A stretch of 64,000 nt of DNA from Erysipelotrichia bacterium (GCA_012520255.1 JAAYOQ010000024.1:1-64000); one strand, 5' to 3'. Shown: positions 25,189 through 34,557, counted from the stretch's first letter. The notes: a model not told the origin generated them from the sequence alone. Translations and numbers: made by a program.

Positions 25189-27108
25189 TTACTTCAAAAG
25201 AAAACCCCATTGGCCCGAAGATGTTTGATAAATCAATAAATGATTTAAAACATAAAACCTGATAGCGTGGTTTTCTTTAGTTGATAGATAAAAAACATTG
25301 TATTGATTTAATCTTTTTATCACTTCTACTGATGGATGATTGTAAAAATTGTTTCGACCAGCAGAAATAATAGCTATTGGTATTTGAAAAGTGGCTAAAA
25401 GCTTATCACTTGTGGCAGTATTTGACCCATGGTGGGACAATTTAAGAACATCGACTTGTAAATTATCATATCTTTCAGTTAGTTTAAATTCTACCTTTTT
25501 TGAAACATCAGCTAAATAAAGAAAATAAAACTGATTAATATTAAAATAAGATATCAGTGAATTATCATTTATATCATCATTTTTTTCATCATGCAGCAAG
25601 GTGTAGACTGTTAAATTTTCAAATAATATTCTCTGCTTTTTTTCTTTATAAATATTATTAACATTAAAGTTTTCCATTAATGAATTCAGTCCGCCACAGT
25701 GATCATAATCATCGTGAGATATAATTACATCAACACTTTTAATACTTAAGGAATTCAAATACGGAATTATAATATCCTTACTGATATCTTTGTAAATATT
25801 TCCAGCTACATCAATTAATAAACCTTCTTTAGAAAATGGAAAAGTTATTAAACTGCAATCGCCCTGACCCACATCAAGAAAAGTAATTGTATATATTGGA
25901 GAAAACAGGCCACGATTATTGTTAATAAGTAAAATTAACATCATACTAAAAAGATATTTCTTCTTTATTGTTTCAAAATATCTCAATGTCAAAAATAAAA
26001 TTATTAATATTAATCCCATATTGAAAGTCCCTGTTAAATTTATTTGAGGAAGGTTATCCATTCTTTCTAATGTAGCAGCTAAAATATTATCTAAATTAAT
26101 TTCTATCGGCAAAAAACAGAACAGCAAGGCCAACAGATAAACAAAACCAAATAATGATTTAAAAAAAGAAAAACTTAAAATCGATAATAAATCAATCTTT
26201 CCATAAAAATAAAGTTGAATTATCGAGATATATAAACAGATTAAAATCAACTTTTTTTCTTTTAAAAAACAACTTATTATCTTAATCCCTACAGGAATTA
26301 AAAAAGAAATAGATTTAATGTAAAAGGGTTTATAAAAAGACAAAATCAGTATTTCGTATGCTAATCTTTTTCTTTTATCTTCAATAAAATGAAAAACTAT
26401 CAAACTAATCAAAACTCTTACATAACCATAAGGAAAATTAAATAGTAAACCTAATAATAAAACCAATATGAATATTATTTTATTGGCCTTTTTTTCATAG
26501 CAGAACATTGAAAAAATACTTCTTAAAAATCCGACAAAAAAAGAAAGATGCAATGATGATTGAGCGATAAAATATTTTTTATCACTTTCTATTTCCAGTG
26601 AATTCTTAAACAATATTTGTAAAACCCATTTATTAGAACTTTTTAAACATTTATCATAAATAATTTTCCGGAAAGAAAATTTAGCAGTTTCAACTTTTAC
26701 TTCATCACTAGAGATTGAACCGATGATATCGTTAGCTCGACAATAATCTTTATAACTGGATGCATTAAAATTGTCATAATAATTAATTTCTTTAACTTTT
26801 TGATCAACAACTACTATATCATCTAGCGACAATGATTCATCAGTATATAAAATAACCTTACTTAAACCATCACTTAGCAAATAATAATTATCCCTGATTT
26901 CTATTACCCTGCCACTTTCAAAGTATTTTCTTTCAATCGGATAAGATAGCAACACAAAAGATAAGATTATCAAACTGATAATACATCTTTCCTTTATGTT
27001 ACAAAATAAAGGTAATAAACCAATAATAATTATAGAAACAATAATTCGATATTTAAAAACGTTACATAAACCAATAAGTATAATTAAAAATGCAGAAATT
27101 AAAATCAT
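25189..27108 (-). CDS. comEC: ComEC/Rec2 competence DNA channel
   Basis: Inner-membrane channel for single-stranded DNA uptake. 639 residues: N-terminal soluble part, competence domain with about eight membrane helices (roughly residues 180-400), then a metallo-beta-lactamase-like domain with FLDVGQGDC (about 415), SHDDYDHCGGL and LSHHGSNTATS. Shorter than B. subtilis ComEC (776). The ATG overlaps the end of comEA by 4 nt. With comEA it suggests transformation or DNA salvage potential; no pilin genes are in the window. Confidence 0.9.
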   Translation of the reverse strand: MILISAFLIILIGLCNVFKYRIIVSIIIIGLLPLFCNIKERCIISLIILSFVLLSYPIERKYFESGRVIEIRDNYYLLSDGLSKVILYTDESLSLDDIVVVDQKVKEINYYDNFNASSYKDYCRANDIIGSISSDEVKVETAKFSFRKIIYDKCLKSSNKWVLQILFKNSLEIESDKKYFIAQSSLHLSFFVGFLRSIFSMFCYEKKANKIIFILVLLLGLLFNFPYGYVRVLISLIVFHFIEDKRKRLAYEILILSFYKPFYIKSISFLIPVGIKIISCFLKEKKLILICLYISIIQLYFYGKIDLLSILSFSFFKSLFGFVYLLALLFCFLPIEINLDNILAATLERMDNLPQINLTGTFNMGLILIILFLTLRYFETIKKKYLFSMMLILLINNNRGLFSPIYTITFLDVGQGDCSLITFPFSKEGLLIDVAGNIYKDISKDIIIPYLNSLSIKSVDVIISHDDYDHCGGLNSLMENFNVNNIYKEKKQRILFENLTVYTLLHDEKNDDINDNSLISYFNINQFYFLYLADVSKKVEFKLTERYDNLQVDVLKLSHHGSNTATSDKLLATFQIPIAIISAGRNNFYNHPSVEVIKRLNQYNVFYLSTKENHAIRFYVLNHLLIYQTSSGQWGFLLK

Positions 27109-27578
27109 AGTCGAATATATTCCTTCATTTTTTCAAACTTTTTTAAACCTATTCCTTTAATTTCCATTATTTCTTCAATTGTCTTAAAACTTCCATGAGT
27201 ATTACGATATTCAATTATTAATAAAGCTGTCTTTTCTCCTACATAAGGTATTTCCATTAACTGGTTTAAATCAGCACTGTTAATTGAAATCTTTTCTAGC
27301 TCTTTTTTCTTATTTAAGACAATCACATCATTATTTTTTAAGACCATTGTAAGATTCAAACAAGATAGGTCAACATCATCGTTGTGTTCAATTATCCCCA
27401 ACAAATCTTCAACAGTGCTACCTCTTTTTAAAGTATACACCTTATCTTTTACCGCATTTCCCTTGACATTGATTTTAATTGTTTGATTAACCATATTTAA
27501 AAAATCCAACTGTGAACTATTAGAAAAAATCAGCAATCCAATCAATAAAAAAAGAAACAGGTTATATAGTATTTTCAT
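27105..27578 (-). CDS. comEA: ComEA-like DNA-binding protein
   Basis: 157 residues. One N-terminal membrane anchor (about residues 3-19), a 60-residue SLBB-like middle part (VYTLKRGSTVEDLLGII), then a C-terminal helix-hairpin-helix pair: INSADLNQLMEIPYVGEKTA and EIMEIKGIGLKKFEKM. Binds incoming double-stranded DNA outside the membrane and hands it to ComEC. Overlaps comEC by 4 nt. Confidence 0.9.
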   Translation of the reverse strand: MKILYNLFLFLLIGLLIFSNSSQLDFLNMVNQTIKINVKGNAVKDKVYTLKRGSTVEDLLGIIEHNDDVDLSCLNLTMVLKNNDVIVLNKKKELEKISINSADLNQLMEIPYVGEKTALLIIEYRNTHGSFKTIEEIMEIKGIGLKKFEKMKEYIRL

Positions 27579-27609
27579 ACTTAATACTTGTTTCTTAATT
27601 TAATAAATC

Positions 27610-28287
27610 CTAGTCAATCTTTTTGATTTGAACTTTATAAGGATGAGCAACAAACACTGTCACCACATCTCCAACCTTACGGTCAAGTAATGCTGATGCC
27701 AATGGTGTTTCATTAGAAATCTTACCATTAATAGGGTCCGCTTCAACAGTTCCTACGATTGTATATACTTCCTCTAATTCTTCATCTAAAGTTAGAATTG
27801 TAACTTTAGAACCTAATTTGACTGCTTTTTTACCAATTTTTTTAGTCGAATCATTCTTTAAAGCATATTCTACAATTCTAATTCTAGTTTCAATTTCAGC
27901 TAATTTTTCACAGATTAAAAATAATTCTTCATTTTCATCACTGACTCCATCTTTTTTAGCTTCATTCATCTTATCATTAACTGCAATCTTCTCTTCTCTT
28001 AAATTTTCCAGTTCCACCTGTAATTTATCTTTACTGGTTTTTTCATCAAGATCAATTAATTCAAAATTGGTTAAGACATAATCGTTTTCTTTTATTGTTG
28101 CTTCAACTCTCGCCTGATGATCTCTAGCTGCATCATAATCAGCATTTTCGCTTAAATCGCCTTGTGATCTGGCTGCTTTTAATTCTTCTACCACTTGAAC
28201 ACGTTCAACATGCAACAGTTTAATCTGTTCTTTTTCTAATTTTCTTAAGCCTTCTACCGTAAGGGCGATAACTTTATTTTCATCCAT
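27610..28287 (-). CDS. greA: GreA-type transcription elongation factor with a second coiled-coil hairpin
   Basis: GreA enters the RNA polymerase secondary channel and stimulates transcript cleavage. Canonical GreA is about 158 residues; this protein has 225. Residues 8-76 form the usual coiled coil with the acidic tip GDLSEN (43-48). Residues 87-145 look like another antiparallel hairpin with a tip GVSDEN (114-119); its flanks, NEAKKDG and IETRIRIVEYALKN, parallel KAARSQG and VEATIKENDYVLTN of the first. Residues 152-225 are the FKBP-like domain. The ATG at 28285-28287 was chosen because the in-frame GTG upstream lies in the Shine-Dalgarno GGAGTG. Confidence 0.88.
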   Translation of the reverse strand: MDENKVIALTVEGLRKLEKEQIKLLHVERVQVVEELKAARSQGDLSENADYDAARDHQARVEATIKENDYVLTNFELIDLDEKTSKDKLQVELENLREEKIAVNDKMNEAKKDGVSDENEELFLICEKLAEIETRIRIVEYALKNDSTKKIGKKAVKLGSKVTILTLDEELEEVYTIVGTVEADPINGKISNETPLASALLDRKVGDVVTVFVAHPYKVQIKKID

Positions 28288-28338
28288 TTTAATCACTCCA
28301 TTTTTTCTTTAGGTATTATAACACAAATGTAGTTTAAA

Positions 28339-28977
28339 TCAACCGGCATTCATGTTACTAGCTATAATGCTATAAATCTTTGTCTTTAATAAATCCATCG
28401 CTACACGATTATGCGAACCTTCTGGAATAATCAGATCAGCATACCTTTTACTAGGTTCAACAAAAGCATTATGCATTACTCTAACAGTATTTAAATATTG
28501 ATTACAGACATTATCTAATGTCCTTCCTCTTTCTGTGACATCGCGTTTCAATCTTCTGATAAAACGAACATCAGCATCTGTATCAACATAAATCTTCATA
28601 TCTAGTTTTTCTCTAATTGCCTCATCATGTAAAACAAATAAACCTTCCAGTACAATTACATCTGCCGGATAAACAATTTCCGTAATTGAACTTCTGGTAT
28701 GATTAACATAATCATAGGTTGGCTTTTCAATTGCTTTACCATTAATTAACATTTCAAGCTGTTTAATCAATAATTCCGTATCAAAAGCAAACGGGTGGTC
28801 ATAATTTGTTTTTAATCTTTCCGCAAATGGCAAGTGCGACTGATCTTTGTAGTAGTCATCCTGTTTTAAAATAATGACTGACTTATAATCATCATAAGTA
28901 TCTTTTAATACCTGTGCTATTGAGGTTTTACCACTTGCGCTGCCACCAGCAATCCCAATAATTGTCGGTCTAGCCAT
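28339..28977 (-). CDS. udk: Uridine kinase
   Basis: Phosphorylates uridine and cytidine to monophosphates. 212 residues; P-loop GGSASGKTS near residues 9-17, QDDYYKD, the NYDHPFAFD substrate block, EGLFVLHD and [13 protein letters not shown] (lid). The ATG at 28975-28977 was chosen because AGGAGA lies 8 nt upstream; the earlier in-frame ATG overlaps that site. It lies between mltG and greA, as in Bacillus. Confidence 0.94.
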   Translation of the reverse strand: MARPTIIGIAGGSASGKTSIAQVLKDTYDDYKSVIILKQDDYYKDQSHLPFAERLKTNYDHPFAFDTELLIKQLEMLINGKAIEKPTYDYVNHTRSSITEIVYPADVIVLEGLFVLHDEAIREKLDMKIYVDTDADVRFIRRLKRDVTERGRTLDNVCNQYLNTVRVMHNAFVEPSKRYADLIIPEGSHNRVAMDLLKTKIYSIIASNMNAG

Positions 28978-28989
28978 AAATTTCATCTC

Positions 28990-30048
28990 CTAATATAAAT
29001 ACTTATAAACATTTTTCTGATGTTCTTCATAAGTTTCCGCAAAATATGCTTTACCAGTACTAATATCATTGACAAAGAAATAATAATTGCTTTCAGCAGG
29101 ATTCAAAGTCGCTTTTAAAGCCATTTCATTGGTATTGCTGACTGGCCCGACTGGTAAGCCATCAACCTGATAAGTATTGTAATCTGATTTAATCGTTACA
29201 TCTCTTTCACAATCCTCCCAAGATTCATAAGTATACAAAGCATAACAGACAGTAACTGAAGACTGTAATTTCCAGCCATCATTTAACCTGTTATGGAATA
29301 CACTTGAAACCAGATACATATCTTCTTCATTACTTACTTCAAAAAGTATTATGCTGGCTAAAGTGTAAACTTCATGTACGGTATAACCGGATGCAAGAAT
29401 TTCATCTTTATATTTTAAATATATTTCATTTTGATAATCTAAAATTTTTTCAGTTACCTGTTCAACAGTTGTATCAGCAAAAAAACTATATGTTTCCGGA
29501 AAAATATATCCTTCCAAGAAACAATGTTCTGAATTAAATACATCTTCAGTTAAAAACTCATATTTATCAATCAACTGATAAATATAATCGACCTCATTCC
29601 ATTTCTGTAAGATTTCCTCAGCAGATAAATTTGTTTTTTCAGCAATATATGCTGCCGCATGTTTAGCCCAGGAACCATCTGGAATAGTTACCATAACTTC
29701 ATCTCGCGAAGCTTTACTTACATCTGATAAGGTATCAAATATCTGTTCGACACTCATATTTTTATCTAATAAGAAGTTTCCAGCATAATATTCATTTATT
29801 TTATTTAATTTAACATAAATCTTTGCAATTTTAACATTCTGAATAAATCCCTCATCATAAAGTTTATTAATGATATCATCCATTGTAGAGCCTTCTTCAA
29901 CTACAAAAGCTGTTTGTTCAGAAACCTCCGAAACCGGTTTTAAGCCATTTAAATATGTTTTATATAAAAACCCGAAACCACCAGCAAAAACAATTAAAAA
30001 GGCTAGAATTACTATTAGAATAACCTTAGTTCTGTTCTTCTTGCCCAT
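28990..30048 (-). CDS. mltG: Endolytic murein transglycosylase MltG
   Basis: Membrane-anchored lytic transglycosylase that cuts nascent glycan strands. 352 residues: one membrane helix (about 8-30), a LysM-like segment, then the YceG domain. The catalytic Glu (E218 in E. coli by alignment) is kept in ASIILFEVSNEED, although the Glu two residues earlier is Leu. LQSSVTVCYAL, GLPVGPVSN and TLNPAESNYYFFV are family blocks. The ATG at 30046-30048 is preceded by GAGGTG; the gene overlaps the DUF1292 gene by 23 nt. Confidence 0.92.
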   Translation of the reverse strand: MGKKNRTKVILIVILAFLIVFAGGFGFLYKTYLNGLKPVSEVSEQTAFVVEEGSTMDDIINKLYDEGFIQNVKIAKIYVKLNKINEYYAGNFLLDKNMSVEQIFDTLSDVSKASRDEVMVTIPDGSWAKHAAAYIAEKTNLSAEEILQKWNEVDYIYQLIDKYEFLTEDVFNSEHCFLEGYIFPETYSFFADTTVEQVTEKILDYQNEIYLKYKDEILASGYTVHEVYTLASIILFEVSNEEDMYLVSSVFHNRLNDGWKLQSSVTVCYALYTYESWEDCERDVTIKSDYNTYQVDGLPVGPVSNTNEMALKATLNPAESNYYFFVNDISTGKAYFAETYEEHQKNVYKYLY

Positions 30049-30280
30049 CTTGAAACACCTCAAATACTTCGTAAATCATTTGCCATTCTTCTTCATCTTC
30101 AACCGCTAGTAAGTTACCTTTTGCATCATAACTCATCGCATATGTTTCTCCTGTTTCATCTTCTTCATCATAAAATAAAACATAAGATTTACCATATTGT
30201 TCACTATCAAAAGTAAACAAGATAGTCATCTCGATTTCTTCTCCATCAGAAGTAGTAACATACAATGTTCTTTCATCCAT
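30026..30280 (-). CDS. DUF1292 family protein (YrzB-like)
   Basis: 84 residues, highly acidic (runs of Asp and Glu), with the DUF1292 pattern: FTFDSEQYGKSYVLFYD followed by a glycine-containing turn and an acidic C-terminus. The role is unknown, but the order alaS-ireB-ruvX-DUF1292 is conserved in Firmicutes. It starts 11 nt after ruvX. Confidence 0.88.
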   Translation of the reverse strand: MDERTLYVTTSDGEEIEMTILFTFDSEQYGKSYVLFYDEEDETGETYAMSYDAKGNLLAVEDEEEWQMIYEVFEVFQDGQEEQN

Positions 30281-30291
30281 AAAAGTTCCTC

Positions 30292-30711
30292 CTAATATAT
30301 TGCATCTAAATAGCTTTGCAGTATTACTACAGCAGCCATAGTGTCAATCATTTTTTTCCTTTTTTTACGCTTCATATTAGCTGAAATCATACTTTTTTGA
30401 GCACTGACGGTCGACAGGCGTTCATCCCATAAAATGACATTCACATTTCGTGCTTCTTTTAGCATCGTCTTAAAGTTACGCGATATTTCCGCTCTAATGC
30501 CTTCATCACCATTCATATGTCTAGGCAAACCCAAAACGACCTTTTCAACTTTATTGGCATCAATTATTTCGCAGACTTTATTTAAGCATGTCTGATAATC
30601 ATCTTCTTCAAATCTGATAGTTTCCACAGCTGAAGCAATCATGCCTAAAGCATCGCTCAAAGCGACACCGCATGTCTTACTACCCAAATCTAAACCCATA
30701 ATTTTATTCAT
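30292..30711 (-). CDS. ruvX: Putative pre-16S rRNA nuclease YqgF/RuvX
   Basis: 139 residues with an RNase H-like fold: GLDLGSKTCGVALSD at the N-terminus (first catalytic Asp), LGLPRHMNGDEG and WDERLSTVSA (second acidic site), then DTMAAVVIL. Implicated in 16S rRNA 5' maturation; earlier called a Holliday junction resolvase. Overlaps ireB by 8 nt. Confidence 0.93.
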   Translation of the reverse strand: MNKIMGLDLGSKTCGVALSDALGMIASAVETIRFEEDDYQTCLNKVCEIIDANKVEKVVLGLPRHMNGDEGIRAEISRNFKTMLKEARNVNVILWDERLSTVSAQKSMISANMKRKKRKKMIDTMAAVVILQSYLDAIY

Positions 30712-30964
30712 CCTGTGCTAAATAACTCCTGACAATTTCTTTTAAAATTTCATCACGGTCTACTGTCTGAATTAATGTTCTAGCATTTTTATAACTTGAA
30801 ATATATGCTGGATCATTCGTTATTAAATAACCGACAATTTGAGTAACTGAATTGTATCCGCGTTCTTCTAACGCTTTATTAACAGTTTTGATAATAAGTT
30901 TGATATTAGCTTGTTTTAACTCATCTGAATCAAATACTCTTGTTGCTGTATCTTTTCTAACCAT
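30704..30964 (-). CDS. ireB: IreB family regulatory protein
   Basis: 86 residues of the UPF0297/IreB family. Typical pattern: an N-terminal DTATRVFDSDE, then KTVNKALEERGYNSVTQIVGYLITNDPAYISSYKNAR. In Enterococcus IreB is a substrate of the PASTA kinase IreK and affects cephalosporin resistance; the Thr residues in the N-terminal DTAT region are conserved. GGGGAGG precedes the ATG. Confidence 0.94.
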   Translation of the reverse strand: MVRKDTATRVFDSDELKQANIKLIIKTVNKALEERGYNSVTQIVGYLITNDPAYISSYKNARTLIQTVDRDEILKEIVRSYLAQDE

Positions 30965-31015
30965 AAATGAAACCTCCCCTTATCATTCTACTAAATACCA
31001 CTTCAAAATTAAAGA

Positions 31016-33640
31016 TTAATTCACTTTACACATTTCTTTAATTTTGTTTATTGCTTCTGAAAGCTTACTGACATCTTTTCCACCAGCACTAGCTGAATCT
31101 GGCCTTCCACCACCATTGCCACCACAGATGACAGCTGCTGTTTTAACCAGATCGGAAGCTTTTATCCCTTTAGCAATAGCACTTTTACTACATGCTGCCG
31201 CAAATAAAATCTTACCGCTGTTAACTGTATAAACAAAAGCAATTCCATCTTTTAGTTTTTCTACTAAAGTTTGAGCCAATATTTTCAGTTCACTATTATC
31301 AACATCTACTTTAGCGATAACGACTTTAAGCCCATCAGTTTCAACTGCTTCTTTTATCAATTCTTCACTGGTAAAAACACTTAGTTTATCTTTAAGTTCA
31401 TTAATGGTTTTATTTAATTCACTATTTTCCTTTAGTACCTGTTGCAGTTTTTCACTAACTTTAGTGATGCTGTTAACTCTTAAATCATCAGCCAGTGATT
31501 CTAGTAACTGCTGCAGTGACAGATACTCTTCATAAGCCTTGAAATTGGTTTTTGAAGTAATACGTCTGATTCCTGAACCAATTGATTCTTCAGAAACAAT
31601 CTTAAAAATTCCTACTTCACTGGTATTAGCTACATGTGTTCCACCACATAACTCTTTTGAGAAATCACCCATTGAAACTACTCTGACTACATCATCGTAT
31701 TTTTCATCAAATAAAGCAACGGCTCCAGTTTTTTTAGCTTCATCAATTGACATTAATTCAGTAACAACTTTTAGTTTCTTAGAAATCTTTTCATTAACTA
31801 ATCTTTCAATTTCTTTGATTTGACTGTCACTTAATTTTTCATAGTGAGTAAAGTCAAAACGTCCATAATCTTTACAGACGAACGAACCAGCCTGATTCAC
31901 ATGAGAACCTACTACCTGATGCAATGCTGCATGTAACAGATGCAAACTTGAGTGATTCGCCCTGATTAGATTTCTATCTTCTAAATTTATTTTTAATTTG
32001 AACTCATCACCAACTTTTACTGCACCTTTTTTAACTTTTACAGTATGTAAATGTTGGTTTAAAGGCGCTTTGCTTACTTTTATTACCTCTAATTCCGTAT
32101 TATCATTGAAAACAATACCTGTATCATAAACCTGCCCTCCACTTTCAGCATAGAAACAGGTTTCTTGAAAGATAACTTCTCCAATATCAGTTAATACTTC
32201 AACTTTTTCACCATTTTTAAATAAACCAATTACTTTGGAAGTATTTTCATTATTGCTATAGCCGATAAATTCACTTTTATCTGTAAAATTCATCAAGTCA
32301 ACTGATTGTTTACTCATTGACTGATCATCACTTCTAGCACTTCTTGCTCTTTCTCTTTGTAAAGCCATCTGCTCATCAAAACCTTTCTGATCAATTGTCA
32401 ACCCTTTTTCTTCAACAATTTCTTTAGTTAATTCCAGTGGAAAACCATAAGTATCATAAAGTTTAAAAGCTACTTCTCCATCTAAAATATTTGAAGTATT
32501 ATTTTCTAAATATGCCTGTAGTATTTTTTCACCTTCATTTAAGGTTGCATCAAATCTTTCTTCTTCAGCCTTAACCAATATTTGAACATAATCAATTTTT
32601 TCCATCAGATATGGATAATATCCTTGCATAATTTCTGCTACTACAGGAACCAGTTTGTACATATAAGCTCCTTTTATTTCCAGCTGTTTACCATATCTGA
32701 TAGCTCTTCTTAAAACACGTCTTAAAATATAACCTCTTCCTTCATTGGAAAACGTTGCTCCATCTGCTAATGCAAATGTAACCGTTCTGATATGATCAGC
32801 AATAACTCGATAAGCCATCTTGTTATCTTTTTCATATTTTTTAGAAGTCAATTTTTCTGTAGCTCTAATAATCGGCAAAAACAAATCAGTATCAAAGTTG
32901 GTTTCTCCTCCTTGAACAATCGACACCAGTCTTTCTAATCCCATTCCTGTATCAATATTCTTTTGTGGTAATTCTTTATAATCTTTTCTGTCGACGCCTT
33001 CTTCAGCATTATATTGTGAGAATACGACATTCCATACTTCGATATATCGATCATTTTCCATCTCTTCAAAGAATAGTCTTTCTCCTAATCCTTCAGGATC
33101 ATATTTTTCTCCTCGATCATAGAAAAGCTCACTATTAGGGCCACATGGTCCAACACCAATCTGCCAATAGTTGTCTTTTGATTTTAAAATGCGATTTGGA
33201 TCAATACCTATATCGTTAACCCAAATATCGTAAGCTTCTTCATCATCAATATAAACTGAAACATACATCTTATCTTTATCAAAACCTATCCAATTTTTAT
33301 TGGTTAAAAAATCCCAAGCATAAAAAATAGCTTCCTTCTTAAAATAATCACCAATTGAAAAGTTGCCCAACATTTCAAAAAAAGTATGATGTCTGGCCGT
33401 TTTGCCAACATTTTCAATATCATTAGTTCTGATTGATTTTTGAGCATTTGTGATTCTCTTGTTTTTCGGTTTTTCTGTACCATCGAAATACTTCTTTAAA
33501 GCTGCTACTCCTGAATTTATCCATAATAAAGTAGGATCATTGTGTGGCACTAAAGAAGCTCCAGGTTCAACCATATGACCATGCTCTGCAAAATAATCTA
33601 AGAACATTTTTCTTATCTGATCACTTGTTAATTGTTTCAT
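31016..33640 (-). CDS. alaS: Alanyl-tRNA synthetase
   Basis: 874 residues: class II catalytic core (motif 2 ARHHTFFEMLGNFS), tRNA-recognition helices, an editing domain with HSSLHLLHAALH and CGGTHVANT (zinc His and Cys), and the C-Ala domain ending in a glycine-rich GGGNGGGRPDSA block. The ATG at 33638-33640 was chosen for its GGAGGAA site 5 nt upstream; the open frame runs 30 codons further into the T-box leader. First gene of a leftward series reaching sdaA. Confidence 0.97.
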   Translation of the reverse strand: MKQLTSDQIRKMFLDYFAEHGHMVEPGASLVPHNDPTLLWINSGVAALKKYFDGTEKPKNKRITNAQKSIRTNDIENVGKTARHHTFFEMLGNFSIGDYFKKEAIFYAWDFLTNKNWIGFDKDKMYVSVYIDDEEAYDIWVNDIGIDPNRILKSKDNYWQIGVGPCGPNSELFYDRGEKYDPEGLGERLFFEEMENDRYIEVWNVVFSQYNAEEGVDRKDYKELPQKNIDTGMGLERLVSIVQGGETNFDTDLFLPIIRATEKLTSKKYEKDNKMAYRVIADHIRTVTFALADGATFSNEGRGYILRRVLRRAIRYGKQLEIKGAYMYKLVPVVAEIMQGYYPYLMEKIDYVQILVKAEEERFDATLNEGEKILQAYLENNTSNILDGEVAFKLYDTYGFPLELTKEIVEEKGLTIDQKGFDEQMALQRERARSARSDDQSMSKQSVDLMNFTDKSEFIGYSNNENTSKVIGLFKNGEKVEVLTDIGEVIFQETCFYAESGGQVYDTGIVFNDNTELEVIKVSKAPLNQHLHTVKVKKGAVKVGDEFKLKINLEDRNLIRANHSSLHLLHAALHQVVGSHVNQAGSFVCKDYGRFDFTHYEKLSDSQIKEIERLVNEKISKKLKVVTELMSIDEAKKTGAVALFDEKYDDVVRVVSMGDFSKELCGGTHVANTSEVGIFKIVSEESIGSGIRRITSKTNFKAYEEYLSLQQLLESLADDLRVNSITKVSEKLQQVLKENSELNKTINELKDKLSVFTSEELIKEAVETDGLKVVIAKVDVDNSELKILAQTLVEKLKDGIAFVYTVNSGKILFAAACSKSAIAKGIKASDLVKTAAVICGGNGGGRPDSASAGGKDVSKLSEAINKIKEMCKVN

Positions 33641-33659
33641 AACATTTCCTCCAATATAA

Positions 33660-33880
33660 ATAAAAACTCGTTGCCAGACACAGGAACGAGTTAACGCGGT
33701 ACCATCCTGATTCATGTTAAAAACATGCACCTCAATATCCAGTTAACGCCTGAGTTACGTCAATGTTTTCATTGCACAGAAATGTGAGCTTCGATTATTT
33801 CAACTAATACTTTTCACCAGCCAGTATCTCTCTGTAAAATCTACGTAATTTACTAGTACATCTCTATTGTTTTCCGTAAG
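33660..33880 (-). promoter_or_regulatory. T-box leader of alaS (alanine specifier)
   Basis: The T-box core AGGATGGTACCGCG lies at 33695-33708. The terminator is AACTCGTT (33685-33692 region) paired with AACGAGTT (33665-33672) plus TTTTATTT; the antiterminator uses the T-box sequence. The likely specifier GCT (33787-33789) follows GAA, the usual loop E position. Uncharged tRNA-Ala should therefore switch on alaS and perhaps the genes after it. Confidence 0.92.
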
Positions 33881-33881
33881 A

Positions 33882-33911
33882 ATTATAACATAAACAGTCA
33901 GACAAAGTAAA
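33882..33911 (-). promoter_or_regulatory. alaS leader promoter
   Basis: Leftward TTTACT (33906-33911), 18-nt spacer, extended -10 TGTTATAAT (TATAAT at 33882-33887), just upstream of the T-box. Confidence 0.65.
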
Positions 33912-33981
33912 CAATCAGGAAAATATTGCCCAATCAAAAAATATCAATAAATATTTATACAAAAATATATATCAATAATTT

Positions 33982-33990
33982 TGTTATAAT
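33982..33990 (+). promoter_or_regulatory. Extended -10 promoter of the GNAT gene
   Basis: TGTTATAAT with TATAAT at 33985-33990, 6 nt before the ATG; no good -35. The expected transcription start coincides with the start codon. Confidence 0.6.
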
Positions 33991-33996
33991 GTATAT

Positions 33997-34557
33997 ATGA
34001 AAATAGAAATAATACCTTTTAATGACAAATATTTAAATGATATACGAGCGATAAATGTTTCTGTATCAAGCAATCCTGACAAGCCTTATAAAGAAAAAGT
34101 CCTTTCACAGCACCTTTATATTGACTATTATACAGAGTTTTCCAAAGAAAATTGTTTTATAGCTAAAAACCTGGAAAATAATGATATTGTTGGTTATATC
34201 ATTGCTGAAGTTGATTTTAATAGGTTTCAAAATCATATGCTGACTTACTATCTTCCACAAGCTAAAGCCATCAGAAAAGATTTTGAGCAGAAAGTTAAAG
34301 AGGAAGTAAATTCATATGCTCCATTTATTAACCAATACGATGCTCATCTACATATGGATGTTAAACCCGGTTATCAGCATCAAGGTATTGGAACTATGAT
34401 GCTGAAACATCTTTTAAATCATTTAAAAAATAAAGGTTGTAAAGGAGTAATGCTATCAGTTTCTAAAAGAAACATTAACGCAAATAATTTTTATGAGAAA
34501 AACGGCATGAAGATTATTGGTGAAAATAAAAATAATTTAAGGGGTTTAATTCTATAA
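33997..34557 (+). CDS. GNAT family N-acetyltransferase
   Basis: 186 residues. The acetyl-CoA-binding motif A reads LHMDVKPGYQHQGIGTMMLKHLL (Q-x-x-G-I-G at about 127-133), followed by a motif B with GVMLSVSKRNINANNFYEKNGM. The N-terminal half with the PYKEKVLSQHLYIDYY insert resembles the acetyltransferases related to the C-terminal domain of O-GlcNAcase. The substrate is unknown. There is no Shine-Dalgarno; the ATG lies at the predicted transcript start. Confidence 0.85.
   Translation: MKIEIIPFNDKYLNDIRAINVSVSSNPDKPYKEKVLSQHLYIDYYTEFSKENCFIAKNLENNDIVGYIIAEVDFNRFQNHMLTYYLPQAKAIRKDFEQKVKEEVNSYAPFINQYDAHLHMDVKPGYQHQGIGTMMLKHLLNHLKNKGCKGVMLSVSKRNINANNFYEKNGMKIIGENKNNLRGLIL

Noticed and set aside
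28990-30048. Apparent loss of the catalytic Glu in MltG (ILFEV)
   Set aside because: By counting, E. coli E218 is the second Glu of EKE; the matching Glu is present here and only the non-catalytic first one is Leu.
33641-33730. 30-codon N-terminal extension of AlaRS
   Set aside because: It overlaps the T-box core and terminator; GGAGGAA and the conserved AlaRS start place the ATG at 33638-33640.
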